From positions 1-49,032 of the forward strand of contig JAHHIF010000061.1 in NCBI GenBank assembly GCA_019358875.1: DNA of 49,032 nt, in the 5' to 3' direction. Numbering within the stretch: the stretch's first letter is position 1; each line of letters starts with the position of its first letter. The translations under genes were made by a program, and so were the position numbers. Below, piece after piece: positions 23,465 to 31,588 of this stretch. Source of the DNA: Symplocastrum torsivum CPER-KK1. Its GTDB lineage: Bacteria; Cyanobacteriota; Cyanobacteriia; Cyanobacteriales; Coleofasciculaceae. Under the pieces are notes generated by a model that made no database searches, was not told the origin of the DNA, and worked only from the letters and a program-made list of their open reading frames with translations.

Positions 23465-24169
23465 TTAAGCACTTAGGGGCTTGAGCAGCTGACTCATCCA
23501 GGTTTCAACTTTCCGACGCAGACGGCTAGAACTACCTGAGTGTGATAGCTGACTCAAGGCGCGTTGATAATCAGCGATCGCACAGTTCCAGTCACCACGT
23601 AAATGGTAAGTGCGACCTCGTTCGGCGTAAATATAGTCTTCTAAGCATCCCAGAATTAAAGCCATATCAAGGTTTTCTAGCGCCAGATCATAAAGTCCCA
23701 ATTCACGGAACGTGATACCTTGGTTAATCCAAGTACGAGTATTTCCAGGATTGAGGTCAAGCGCTTGCTCATAGTCTGTGAGCGCTTCTGCAAGTTGTCC
23801 AGTCGAGGCGTAATAATTAGCACGATTGTTGTAGGCACTATCCAATTCAGGATTGAGTTCTAGTGCCTTGTTGTAATCAGCCAGTGCTTTGTCGTGTTGA
23901 CCACTTTGGAAGTAAATCAACCCCCGATTGTTATAGTTGATCGGATCGACGGGGTTACGCATAATTAGCTGGTTAAATAATGCGATCGCCCCAGCATAGT
24001 CCCCTTGCTTTGCTCTGCTATGTGCAGAGGCGCGTAGGCTTTGATCTGACAGTTGTGGGCTTTTTCTGGGTACCAGTTTGACTGGAGTTAAACGCCTTTG
24101 ATTTTTGTGTGGCATCTGTGACCACTGTCTATTTTGGTCTTTCCGGCTTACAGAAGTGTCAGCGTTCAT
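23465..24169 (-). CDS. TPR-repeat protein
   Basis: 234 residues. The first 45 are basic and disordered. Residues 47 to about 215 carry five tetratricopeptide units, the clearest being NYNNRGLIYFQSGQHDKALA, AYNNRANYYASTGQLAEALT and IYAERGRTYHLRGDWNCAIA. No signal peptide or membrane helix is visible, so it is likely a cytoplasmic scaffold. TPR arrays bind partner proteins, and the partner is not evident. It stands alone, convergent with the upstream membrane protein gene. Confidence 0.85.
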   Translation of the reverse strand: MNADTSVSRKDQNRQWSQMPHKNQRRLTPVKLVPRKSPQLSDQSLRASAHSRAKQGDYAGAIALFNQLIMRNPVDPINYNNRGLIYFQSGQHDKALADYNKALELNPELDSAYNNRANYYASTGQLAEALTDYEQALDLNPGNTRTWINQGITFRELGLYDLALENLDMALILGCLEDYIYAERGRTYHLRGDWNCAIADYQRALSQLSHSGSSSRLRRKVETWMSQLLKPLSA

Positions 24170-24593
24170 ATCTTCCTCAACAGTACCTGCGGCCTATCTA
24201 TAATCAACATTACGGCTTGCAGCACCCTGTTCGTTGGTCTGAGTGTGTCACTTACTAATGCGTCTTCAGGTCAACAACAAACCACTCAAGCTGTCCTAAA
24301 TTTGGACATTCTAAAAGAGACTACAATCCTGCTTAACTCCTTTCCTGAAACAATATCTCTGGGACATTAAGAATTACTTCCCCCATCAGTAGGGTTCGTA
24401 GATTTTGTCTGTGTGTAACTTTTAAGAAATTGGCACAAGAAGATGAACTTCTCAGCCTTAATCACCCAATTGGATGGAGACAAATCTCCAGTCGGTGTAC
24501 GTTCCTGCTCCGAGCTTGTGGAGATGCTGGTAAAATGCAACCGAAGCCATTGATTTGTCTTGGTTTCTATGCTCGTTAACAAAGAATAATCCT
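24170..24593. other. Intergenic region between TPR gene and conserved protein
   Basis: 424 bp holding divergent promoters. A forward frame of 78 codons (24134-24370) overlaps the TPR gene start and has no recognisable features, so it is not called. I see no strong hairpin or repeat here. Confidence 0.4.
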
Positions 24594-25058
24594 ATGGCAG
24601 CTGCAACGTCCTTAGATCAGGCTCCTGATGTCTCAACCGATAGCTATCTCGTAGTTGGTTTAGCCACCTGCTTTCTGAAAGAAGATGGTGAAGTTCATGA
24701 AGTCAAAGTCATCGAACCCATCCCTTCAGCCGCGCTAGAAGCTATCCTCAAAGGAATTCCTACCTCATATTCATCAGCTTGTGGAACTACTCTCGGTGAG
24801 TTGTTCACTAGTGAAACACCACAGAAACCCTCTGCGTTTCCCACAGAGGCACAGTTTTGTGATGAATTTCCCGCCCGTGCGATCGCGGCAGCACGTACTT
24901 ACCAAAGTCGTCAGGAAGCGCAATCCCATATTCCTCTTGGCACAACGCGCAATGACTTCAACTACTCTACAGAACGTAAGCGTGTATTGAATCAAACTCG
25001 CGTTGTCCGTAAGGAAGACGACGTTAAACAACACGAATATACTCACAAAGTTCTTTAG
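24594..25058 (+). CDS. Conserved cyanobacterial protein of unknown function
   Basis: 154 residues from ATG 24594; a start at 24555 would add 13 residues that do not look conserved. It has a globular first half (SYLVVGLATCFLKEDGEVHEVKVIEPIPSAALE) and a polar second half rich in Arg and Gln (RAIAAARTYQSRQEAQSHIP, ERKRVLNQTRVVRKEDDVKQHEYTHKVL). I believe this is a cyanobacteria-restricted family but know of no assigned function. It has no signal peptide. The GST gene follows after 13 nt, so the two are probably co-transcribed. Confidence 0.75.
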   Translation: MAAATSLDQAPDVSTDSYLVVGLATCFLKEDGEVHEVKVIEPIPSAALEAILKGIPTSYSSACGTTLGELFTSETPQKPSAFPTEAQFCDEFPARAIAAARTYQSRQEAQSHIPLGTTRNDFNYSTERKRVLNQTRVVRKEDDVKQHEYTHKVL

Positions 25059-25071
25059 AGGGCAGTTTACA

Positions 25072-25629
25072 ATGTTAAAACTTTACGGAGGAGCGAGGAG
25101 TCGGGCATCTATTGTCCAGTGGTACCTCGAAGAACTAGGAGAACCCTACGAATTTATCTTGCTGGACATGCAATCCGGTGAACATCAGCAACCTGAATTC
25201 CTAGAGATTAACCCGATTGGGAAAGTCCCAGCAATTGTAGATGGAGATTTTAAGCTTTGGGAGTCAGGAGCAATTCTGATGTATCTCGCTGATAAGTACG
25301 GCAAGCTTCCGGCAGCGTTAGAAGCAAAATCAACAATTATCCAGTGGATCTTGTTCGCTAATGCCACATTGGGACCAGGAATCTTTGTGGAAGCAAATCG
25401 AGAACGGGAGATGCCTAAATTGATGATGCCACTCAATCAAATCCTGGAGAAGCAGCCATTCTTGCTAGGAGATGAGTTGAGTGTAGCGGATGTGGCAGTT
25501 GGATCAATCTTGGCTTACATACCAATGATGTTGAAGCTTGACTTGAGCGAATACCCGGCTGTTGTAGATTACATCAAGCGTCTCTCAGAACGACCTGCAT
25601 TTCAAAAGGGGATTGGGGCACGACGGTAG
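25072..25629 (+). CDS. Glutathione S-transferase
   Basis: 185 residues from ATG 25072, which restores the normal GST start MLKLYGGARSRAS; an upstream GTG at 25003 lies inside the previous gene. The N-terminal thioredoxin-like domain has RASIVQWYLEELGEPYE, the cis-Pro in NPIGKVPAIVDGD and the glutathione contact LWESGAILMYLADKY. The C-terminal helical domain has the N-capping box LSVADVAVGSIL. The catalytic residue is probably Ser/Arg of the first helix (GARSRAS), as in beta/phi-like forms. It detoxifies electrophiles or peroxides. Confidence 0.9.
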   Translation: MLKLYGGARSRASIVQWYLEELGEPYEFILLDMQSGEHQQPEFLEINPIGKVPAIVDGDFKLWESGAILMYLADKYGKLPAALEAKSTIIQWILFANATLGPGIFVEANREREMPKLMMPLNQILEKQPFLLGDELSVADVAVGSILAYIPMMLKLDLSEYPAVVDYIKRLSERPAFQKGIGARR

Positions 25630-25703
25630 GGGTTGATGATATTAGGGACTGGAGAGATCGAGAAATTAGCTATAGCAAGCACCCTGTAGACAGGGTTGTC
25701 TTT

Positions 25704-25731
25704 CCTACTCCCTAATCCCCCAGCCCCTAAT
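25704..25731. repeat. STRR-like heptamer block after psbK
   Basis: CCTACTC, CCTAATC, CCCCAGC and CCCTAAT stand in phase between the GST and psbK stops, the same CCTANNN unit family as in the nit1 cluster. The small hairpin ACCCTG-taga-CAGGGT at 25681-25696 precedes it. Confidence 0.6.
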
Positions 25732-25736
25732 CCTTT

Positions 25737-25874
25737 CTACCTAAACCCTACAGCCGCTTGCCAAACGAAGGCTAACAGCAAGAAGAAGACAGGGATAACT
25801 GGGAGGATATCTACTAGTGGGTCAAAGATCGCATAGGCTTCAGGCAGTTTCGCCAACAGCAGTGCAGCTTCCAT
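25737..25874 (-). CDS. psbK: Photosystem II reaction centre protein K
   Basis: 45 residues, MEAALLLAKLPEAYAIFDPL then a membrane helix (ILPVIPVFFLLLAFVWQAA) and VGFR at the end. The mature protein begins at Lys/Leu-Pro-Glu-Ala-Tyr after removal of the short leader. It binds CP43 and stabilises PSII. It lies 60 nt downstream of tgt on the same strand, a recurrent cyanobacterial neighbour. Confidence 0.96.
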   Translation of the reverse strand: MEAALLLAKLPEAYAIFDPLVDILPVIPVFFLLLAFVWQAAVGFR

Positions 25875-25934
25875 GTTTAAATTACCTTTCCAACACAGTT
25901 TTCAGAATTGACATGGATCGTAACATGAACCCGG

Positions 25935-27071
25935 TCACAGCTGAGCGGAAGTTGGGGTGTCTAACCAATGAGCAAATTCTGTAAAAAAGCGATCGCTTAA
26001 AATTGCCGCTCGAATTTGTTGGGTGAAGCGAATCAATTCAGTGACGTTGTGTAAGGAGAGCAATGTATAACCAAGAACTTCCTTGCAGCGCACCAGATGA
26101 CTCAGGTAAGCGCGGCTAAAGTTCTGACAACCATAGCAAGGGCAACTGGCATCCAAGGGAGTGAAATCTTCACGAAACCGAGCATTTTTTAAGTTCCAAC
26201 GCTCTCCCTGTACTAAGGCAGCACCGTGACGCCCTAATCGTGTAGGAATCACACAATCGAACAAATCTATCCCAGATGCGATCGCTCGTGCCATTTCCCG
26301 ATAGGTACCAACCCCCATCAGATAACGCGGTTTATCTACTGGTAGATAAGGTGCAGTAGCTTCAACAATCTGGTGAATGAATTCAGCGGGTTCACCCACG
26401 CTAACCCCACCAATGGCATAACCTGGTAAATCTAATGAAACCAAAGATTGAGCTGCAGCACGACGCAAATCTAGGTAAACACCGCCCTGTACAATGCCAA
26501 ACAGTGCTTGGTCAACAGGACGTGCGTGAGCCTCAATGCAGCGCTTTAGCCAGCGATAGGTACGCTCTGTTGCTGCCTCAACTTCTGAGCGTTCAGCAGG
26601 GTAAGGAGGGCACTCATCAAACGCCATAATGACATCTGCCCCCAGTGCATTCTGAATCTCAATTGACCGTTCTGGTGTTAAATTGATCATCCGTCCATCA
26701 CGGGGAGAGCGAAACATCACCCCCTCTTCCGTAATCGTTCGTAGCTGGCTTAAGCTAAATACCTGGAAGCCTCCAGAATCCGTGAGAATGGGTCCCTGCC
26801 AACCCATGAATCGATGCAGTCCACCTGCTTGCTTCACAATGTCTTCTCCTGGTTGCAGGTGGAGATGATAGGTATTCGCCAACACCATCTGTGAGCCTGC
26901 GGCTTTTAGTTGTTCCGGTGTTAATGTTTTGACAGTTGCTAGGGTTCCCACAGGCATAAACCTGGGCGTTTCAACCCAGCCATGAGGCGTAGTAAAAACA
27001 CCAGCACGGGCCTTTGTCTGGCTACAGGATGCCTGACATTGAAATGAAAATGAAGCTTTGTGTTGCTGCAA
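25935..27071 (-). CDS. tgt: Queuine tRNA-ribosyltransferase
   Basis: 378 residues, the normal length. It exchanges guanine-34 for a queuosine precursor in GU(N)-anticodon tRNAs. Visible family motifs are LANTYHLHLQPGEDIV, ILTDSGGFQVFSL with the base-binding Asp, DVIMAFDECPPYPA, the nucleophile region GIDLFDCVIPTRLGRHG and the zinc ligands in CPCYGCQNFSRAYLSHL. No ATG is available: an in-frame TAG lies 9 nt before the TTG at 27071, so that TTG is the probable start. Confidence 0.95.
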   Translation of the reverse strand: MQQHKASFSFQCQASCSQTKARAGVFTTPHGWVETPRFMPVGTLATVKTLTPEQLKAAGSQMVLANTYHLHLQPGEDIVKQAGGLHRFMGWQGPILTDSGGFQVFSLSQLRTITEEGVMFRSPRDGRMINLTPERSIEIQNALGADVIMAFDECPPYPAERSEVEAATERTYRWLKRCIEAHARPVDQALFGIVQGGVYLDLRRAAAQSLVSLDLPGYAIGGVSVGEPAEFIHQIVEATAPYLPVDKPRYLMGVGTYREMARAIASGIDLFDCVIPTRLGRHGAALVQGERWNLKNARFREDFTPLDASCPCYGCQNFSRAYLSHLVRCKEVLGYTLLSLHNVTELIRFTQQIRAAILSDRFFTEFAHWLDTPTSAQL

Positions 27072-27181
27072 CGCTCTCTATCAAGGTGTAAGCCTAGGTT
27101 TCATATTTCTCATCAGCTATCTCAATCTTTTACCTGATCTCAAGCGTTAATCCAAACTCAAAGATCCAAAGGGTTGATAGC

Positions 27182-27634
27182 TTAGAACGGGCACTCGCCT
27201 TCGTCGTCGATTTGCACATCCCATTTAGCACTAAGAACTTGTGCCACCATCGTTTCTAGAGCGTCAGCATTAAGTTGCTGGTTAGATTGCTCTTGATAAG
27301 GGTTTGATAGGGGAATCAGGCGTAACTGACGATTATCTTGAATGAGATCAAAGTAAGTTTCTTGTTCAGGGGACTGATTTAGCTGCAAATAATCAAAACT
27401 TTGAACATTCAGGTAAAGCGCTCGGTTAGCAATTATGGTAGAGCGGTTGGGGTCAGCAAAGACTTCTAGCACACACCCTTCTCCCTCATTTTGCAGCTTA
27501 CCATCGAGAGTATGAATATAGCGGACGCGACCCAAATCTGTGAGAAGGCGTCCCATGTCTTGCTTGTTGACGATGGTGCCAGTGTCAATGATGCATGGGG
27601 CTGGAAGCTGATGCGGAGGTTGGTGATGACTCAT
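27182..27634 (-). CDS. Conserved cyanobacterial protein of unknown function
   Basis: 150 residues, soluble, beta-rich by appearance. It begins with a His/Pro-rich segment (MSHHQPPHQLPAP); then come IIDTGTIVNKQDMGRLLTDL and GCVLEVFADPNRSTIIANRALYLNV, and it ends with an acidic stretch, DVQIDDEGECPF. I do not recognise a domain with known function. It is 110 nt upstream of tgt on the same strand and could be in its transcription unit. Confidence 0.7.
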   Translation of the reverse strand: MSHHQPPHQLPAPCIIDTGTIVNKQDMGRLLTDLGRVRYIHTLDGKLQNEGEGCVLEVFADPNRSTIIANRALYLNVQSFDYLQLNQSPEQETYFDLIQDNRQLRLIPLSNPYQEQSNQQLNADALETMVAQVLSAKWDVQIDDEGECPF

Positions 27635-27942
27635 GGGTAAAAGCCGTAGGATGCAATAAGGGCTGACATTTCCATGCGGTAGGTTGATGTAACCGCTTCG
27701 TTCAAACCCTACATTTCAATACCGGGTGCTTAGATCATAGCCTCTGCAAAGGTAAAGACAAAGATGAACTAGGCAGGAATAAATACCTCAGAAGGCTACA
27801 CGGCGCAGGGCTTTTTAGATTTCTACTTGATATTACCTGTGTCGTACAGGTAAGACAATGAAGGTATGACAGTAGGGTATGAGACAATAGTATCCTAAGA
27901 TTCTCCACTGGTCATACGGCAATCTTGTAAATTCTAGACTGG
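27635..27942. other. Divergent intergenic region before cobS
   Basis: 308 bp between divergent genes. It contains the hairpin TTACCTG-N7-CAGGTAA at 27833-27853. A cobalamin riboswitch would be expected only if cobS were B12-controlled; I do not see the B12 box (GCCACTG), so none is called. Confidence 0.4.
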
Positions 27943-28746
27943 ATGTCCCCAATGAAGCGGTTCACATTACGACGGTTGGGGCAATGGGGATGCCGATTCT
28001 GGGGTTCCTTCCTTGGGGCGATCGCATTTTACACTTGCATTCCAATTCCTATTCGTTGGGCGTTAGAGTTTCGATGGGTTGCTCGTTGGGCACCGTTAAT
28101 TGGATTGTTAATTGGGGCAATACTGGGAATTGTAGATAGTGGGCTACAACAGTTGGGAGTGCCGATACTGACTCGGAGTGCAGTTATTGTGGTTAGCTGG
28201 ATTGCTCTGACTGGAGGACTGCACTTGGATGGTGTGATGGATACAGCGGATGGCTTAGCGGTTCAAGACCGACAACGGCGTCTGGAAGTAATGGCAGATA
28301 GTGCCACGGGTGCTTTTGGGGCAATGGCAGCAACGGCTATTTTATTATTAAAAACTGCTGCTTTGACCGACGTGGAAACCTATCGTGGTGTGGTGTTGAT
28401 GGCATCAGCAGGCTGGGGACGTTGGGGGCAAGTCGTTGCGATCGCCTTTTATCCCTATCTCAAACCTACGGGTAAGGGCGCATTTCACAAAGAGGCAATT
28501 CGCACACCCCAAGATATTCTCTCAGTAGGATTCTTCTTGCTACTAGGTTTATGCGGCTTACCCTGGTTGTACGGGAGCGCTTGGTGGCGATCGCTGGGTA
28601 TGGTTGTGGGAGGAAGTGCGATCGCACTCCTTACTGGGGCTTACTTTAACCGCCAACTCGGTGGACACACGGGCGACACTTATGGAGCCGTAGTGGAATG
28701 GACAGAAGCACTGTTTCTTTGTCTCCTTACCAGCTTCTTTCACTAA
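27943..28746 (+). CDS. cobS: Adenosylcobinamide-GDP ribazoletransferase
   Basis: 267 residues, polytopic. It joins adenosylcobinamide-GDP with alpha-ribazole in the last steps of B12 (or pseudo-B12) synthesis, at the membrane. Signature segments are GGLHLDGVMDTADGLAVQDR with the metal-binding acids near residue 95, MADSATGAFGAMA, GWGRWGQV and the terminal GGHTGDTYGAVVEWTEA. ATG 27943 or 27952 could be the start. It stands alone, without other cob genes nearby, as is common in cyanobacteria. Confidence 0.94.
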   Translation: MSPMKRFTLRRLGQWGCRFWGSFLGAIAFYTCIPIPIRWALEFRWVARWAPLIGLLIGAILGIVDSGLQQLGVPILTRSAVIVVSWIALTGGLHLDGVMDTADGLAVQDRQRRLEVMADSATGAFGAMAATAILLLKTAALTDVETYRGVVLMASAGWGRWGQVVAIAFYPYLKPTGKGAFHKEAIRTPQDILSVGFFLLLGLCGLPWLYGSAWWRSLGMVVGGSAIALLTGAYFNRQLGGHTGDTYGAVVEWTEALFLCLLTSFFH

Positions 28747-28822
28747 GCTACAGTGCCTTCAATAGATTTTGATTAGCGTTAAGCTTGTTGCCAAACTCTT
28801 CTATTGCTTTGCCCCTTATTTA

Positions 28823-28851
28823 GTGGTCAGAAGCAACAAACCACTGACCAC
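28823..28851. terminator. Hairpin between convergent cobS and PPC genes
   Basis: GTGGTCAG (28823-28830) pairs with CTGACCAC (28844-28851) across 13 nt. It lies between convergent genes. The flanks are only moderately A/T-rich, so termination is an inference from position. Confidence 0.5.
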
Positions 28852-28899
28852 CGGCAAAAGACCAGAAATCTAAATAAACTCACCCAAATTTTTAATAGA

Positions 28900-29352
28900 C
28901 TAAATTGGTCGCAGCCGCGTCACCTTCAACTGGAATGCCCCACCACCCGTTTCGCCAAAAGCACGCACTCGAATTAAGTATTTACCCGTTTCAGTAATCC
29001 GAGCAAATAAAAGAGAGTTGGTACTACCATCTGGACCATCATCATTTTCAGCAACGGTAGAGCCATCGGATGCTAAAAGGGTGACAATGGTGTCAAAGTT
29101 TTCAGAGATTAAGTCAATAGCAACTTGATCACCGCCATTTAAGTTAATGGTGTAATCACGAGCAAAGCCCCCCTCGCCCGTAGGAATATCGTTTTCTGTG
29201 AGCGTATCAGAAAGTTCGTTACTAGGAGGAATCGTGATCGGATTGTAGAGTCGATCTTGCGCTCTTGCTGCCACTGCAGTTAAGCTCACTGCTAAGAAAG
29301 TTACAGGAACAAGGAGAGCTAAGCTAAACCGAGCGGCAATAGCCTTAGTCAT
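28900..29352 (-). CDS. Secreted protein with PPC-type beta-sandwich
   Basis: 150 residues from ATG 29352; an upstream ATG at 29385 would place 11 polar residues before the signal peptide and is less likely. The signal peptide is MTKAIAARFSLALLVPVTFLA with cleavage near AARAQ. The mature part is a single pre-peptidase C-terminal (PPC) domain: DYTINLNGGDQVAIDLISENFDTIVTLL, then NDDGPDGSTNS (probable Ca2+-binding loop) and GKYLIRVRAFG. PPC domains are usually appended to secreted proteases; here it stands alone, a common stand-alone form in cyanobacteria. Confidence 0.85.
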   Translation of the reverse strand: MTKAIAARFSLALLVPVTFLAVSLTAVAARAQDRLYNPITIPPSNELSDTLTENDIPTGEGGFARDYTINLNGGDQVAIDLISENFDTIVTLLASDGSTVAENDDGPDGSTNSLLFARITETGKYLIRVRAFGETGGGAFQLKVTRLRPI

Positions 29353-29489
29353 ATAAACTGTGTCATTTAAGCTAGAACGGCTCAATTATAAGCTTTGTAC
29401 TGTCAAGCGTCGGTTGTGGGAGCCTATAATCTTTCCCCAAATCCTGCTTTGAAGGGTGTTACAACAAGACCATTTTCCTGACAGTCCCG

Positions 29490-30920
29490 TTAATAAGCAC
29501 CTTTCTTTTGCAAAAGAACTAAGGCTGTTCGCAGTAAAATCTGCATATCTAACCAAATCGACCAGTTTTCAATATAGAACGTGTCCAAACGCACTACTTC
29601 TTCAAAGCTAGTAATGTTTGAGCGACCAGAAACCTGCCAAAGACCTGTTATACCCGGTAACACTTCCTGGCGAATAAAGTGATGTTCAGAGAATTTTTGG
29701 ACATCTCTAATTGGTAAAGGTCGAGGGCCGACTAAACTCATCTCTCCTAAGAGAACATTGAACAATTGTGGTAGTTCATCTAAACTTGAACGACGCAAGA
29801 ACTTTCCAACTTTAGTGATACGTGGATCATCCTTCATTTTGAAGAGAACACCATCTTGCATCTCATTACGAGCTTCCAACTCCTTTTGGAGTTTATCTGC
29901 ATTGATATACATAGTCCGAAATTTCAAAGCTTTGAAATAACGACCATGTAGACCAACACGTTCCTGTTTATAAAAAAAAGGTCCAGGAGAATCTAGTTTA
30001 ACAATTATTGCAATAGATAAAAGAATGGGAAAAATTAAAATAATCAACAAGGCAGAAACCACAAAATCAAAACATCGCTTCACCAAAAAATCAAAGCCGG
30101 TAACTAAAGGAGGAGAGAACTTAAGGGTAGGGGTTCCACCGAGCATCAAAATCTTTGATCGACGATAGAATGCTTCTAAATCCAGGCTCAAAATTCTTAG
30201 GGAAACACCAGCATTCCGAAGGCTCCAGTAAAGGAACATTCGATCTTTCATACTAGTCCAAGAACAAACGAAGACTTCCGCTACACCTAGATTACGTATA
30301 GCTTCAATGAGGTTTTTAACATTAGACTTATCTAATGAAAGGGCACAAGCATCAACTATTTTAATGCTTCTATAGCAATCCTCTCTCTCTAGTATACTAT
30401 AAGCTTTTTCAGCATCTTCTGGAGGACAAATTAAGACCGTGTTATAACGAATTGCACCACGCTTACGAAGCTGCTTGAGTAGTAGATCTATCCCAAATCG
30501 ATCAACACATACAAGTAATACACTGCATATGGCAGACAAAAGATAAGTAGATCGTGAAGCAGCGAGCAAGTTGGGTTGATATAAAAAAGCGACAACTAGC
30601 AAGAGAATGTGTGCCAAAATGATTGCTTTAGTAAGACCCAAATAGTCACAGCGCCGTTCTCCTGATTGATATAGTCCCCGTGCAGCAATTATCCCGACTT
30701 CAAGGGGAAGGACTACCAATAAGGCTGTCGGATTTCTCAAGAAAGAATCGGCAGGAGTACCATAGGTCACTGCTATCATCCATGCCAGCGACAGAAAGCT
30801 TAGATCACCTACAAGCAAAGTTACTAACCGTAGCCATACAGCGTAGGTATCCTGGCGTAGTTTTGTGGAAAGCGGAGCACGTAAATCTAACTTGGACTTT
30901 TCTAAGACTGAACGTTCCAT
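29490..30920 (-). CDS. Exopolysaccharide priming sugar transferase (polyprenyl glycosylphosphotransferase)
   Basis: 476 residues from ATG 30920; a longer frame to 30995 is possible but lacks support. The N-terminal half has four or five membrane helices, followed by a Rossmann-like domain (GAIRYNTVLICPPEDAEKAY). The C-terminal WbaP-type catalytic domain has KRCFDFVVSALLIILIFPIL, the conserved FYKQERVGLHGRYFKALKFRTM, and ending LPQLFNVLLGEMSLVGPRP. It transfers a sugar phosphate to undecaprenyl phosphate and starts repeat-unit synthesis. It is divergent from the kinase gene and opens the polysaccharide cluster. Confidence 0.93.
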   Translation of the reverse strand: MERSVLEKSKLDLRAPLSTKLRQDTYAVWLRLVTLLVGDLSFLSLAWMIAVTYGTPADSFLRNPTALLVVLPLEVGIIAARGLYQSGERRCDYLGLTKAIILAHILLLVVAFLYQPNLLAASRSTYLLSAICSVLLVCVDRFGIDLLLKQLRKRGAIRYNTVLICPPEDAEKAYSILEREDCYRSIKIVDACALSLDKSNVKNLIEAIRNLGVAEVFVCSWTSMKDRMFLYWSLRNAGVSLRILSLDLEAFYRRSKILMLGGTPTLKFSPPLVTGFDFLVKRCFDFVVSALLIILIFPILLSIAIIVKLDSPGPFFYKQERVGLHGRYFKALKFRTMYINADKLQKELEARNEMQDGVLFKMKDDPRITKVGKFLRRSSLDELPQLFNVLLGEMSLVGPRPLPIRDVQKFSEHHFIRQEVLPGITGLWQVSGRSNITSFEEVVRLDTFYIENWSIWLDMQILLRTALVLLQKKGAY

Positions 30921-31588
30921 GATTGACACCCCATTCACTAAATTTACAAAGTCAACCGATTTATTCCGTGTCAGCACCGTATTGCACAATACCAAAATAA
31001 ATTTATACTTCAGCTCAGGAGCGTTTTTTTTACATATAGCTTACCTATTCGTATGGCAGGTATTAAATCTATCTATGCGGTTACGCATTCTCCCAAAAAC
31101 GAATACTGCTTCAGAGCAAACGGTTGAATACTAGTGTTCGGTTAAAGAATCACATTTCAGAATTTAGGTTTTAGTCAAAAAATTAGGAATGATTACCTGT
31201 ATAATCATCTGATATTATAGAAACTTAATTGGGAACTACGACATTTTTGTGATTTTTTGGTGAAGACAAACAAAAAATCACTTATTTTTAAGTAGTTGAT
31301 GGGAAAATAGATAAGGGACAAGGAATGACTCTGCCTACTCTGCCGTTTAATATAATACAAAGCGGGCTATGTTAGACAAGCAGAACAAACATTACCTTCC
31401 TAATCTTGGCTCGAAACGAGACTAGGCTCATACCAAAGAGTGTTTGAAAGTGATGTAACTGATGCTACAACAAGACGAGCTGGATACTTACGTTAACGCT
31501 ATCGTGAGAACTGGCTCAATTCAGGAACTTCTGCCTGTTTTCTTGCCTAACACTGCCTACTGCTCCTGACCCTTCTTCCTAAGTGCTT
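30921..31588. promoter_or_regulatory. 668-bp divergent control region of the polysaccharide cluster
   Basis: AT-rich, no convincing gene. It holds: GTATTGCACAATAC at 30979-30992, a perfect palindrome that also fits GTA-N8-TAC, without a correctly spaced -10 box; an 11-bp stem GTGATTTTTTG (31249-31259) / CAAAAAATCAC (31271-31281) followed by TTATTTTTA, a rightward intrinsic-terminator shape; and a perfect -10 hexamer TATAAT at 31351-31356, downstream of that stem and 230 nt before the kinase start. A small RNA or attenuated leader is possible. Confidence 0.45.

Noticed and set aside
24134..24370. Forward 78-codon frame
   Set aside because: Overlaps the start of the TPR gene in antisense, has no ribosome site and no family resemblance.
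27635..27942. Cobalamin riboswitch before cobS
   Set aside because: No B12 box (GCCACTG) or matching stems; only a 7-bp hairpin is present.
30979..30992. Calling GTATTGCACAATAC a firm NtcA promoter
   Set aside because: It fits GTA-N8-TAC but no TAN3T box lies 22-23 nt away on either strand, so it is kept only as a candidate.
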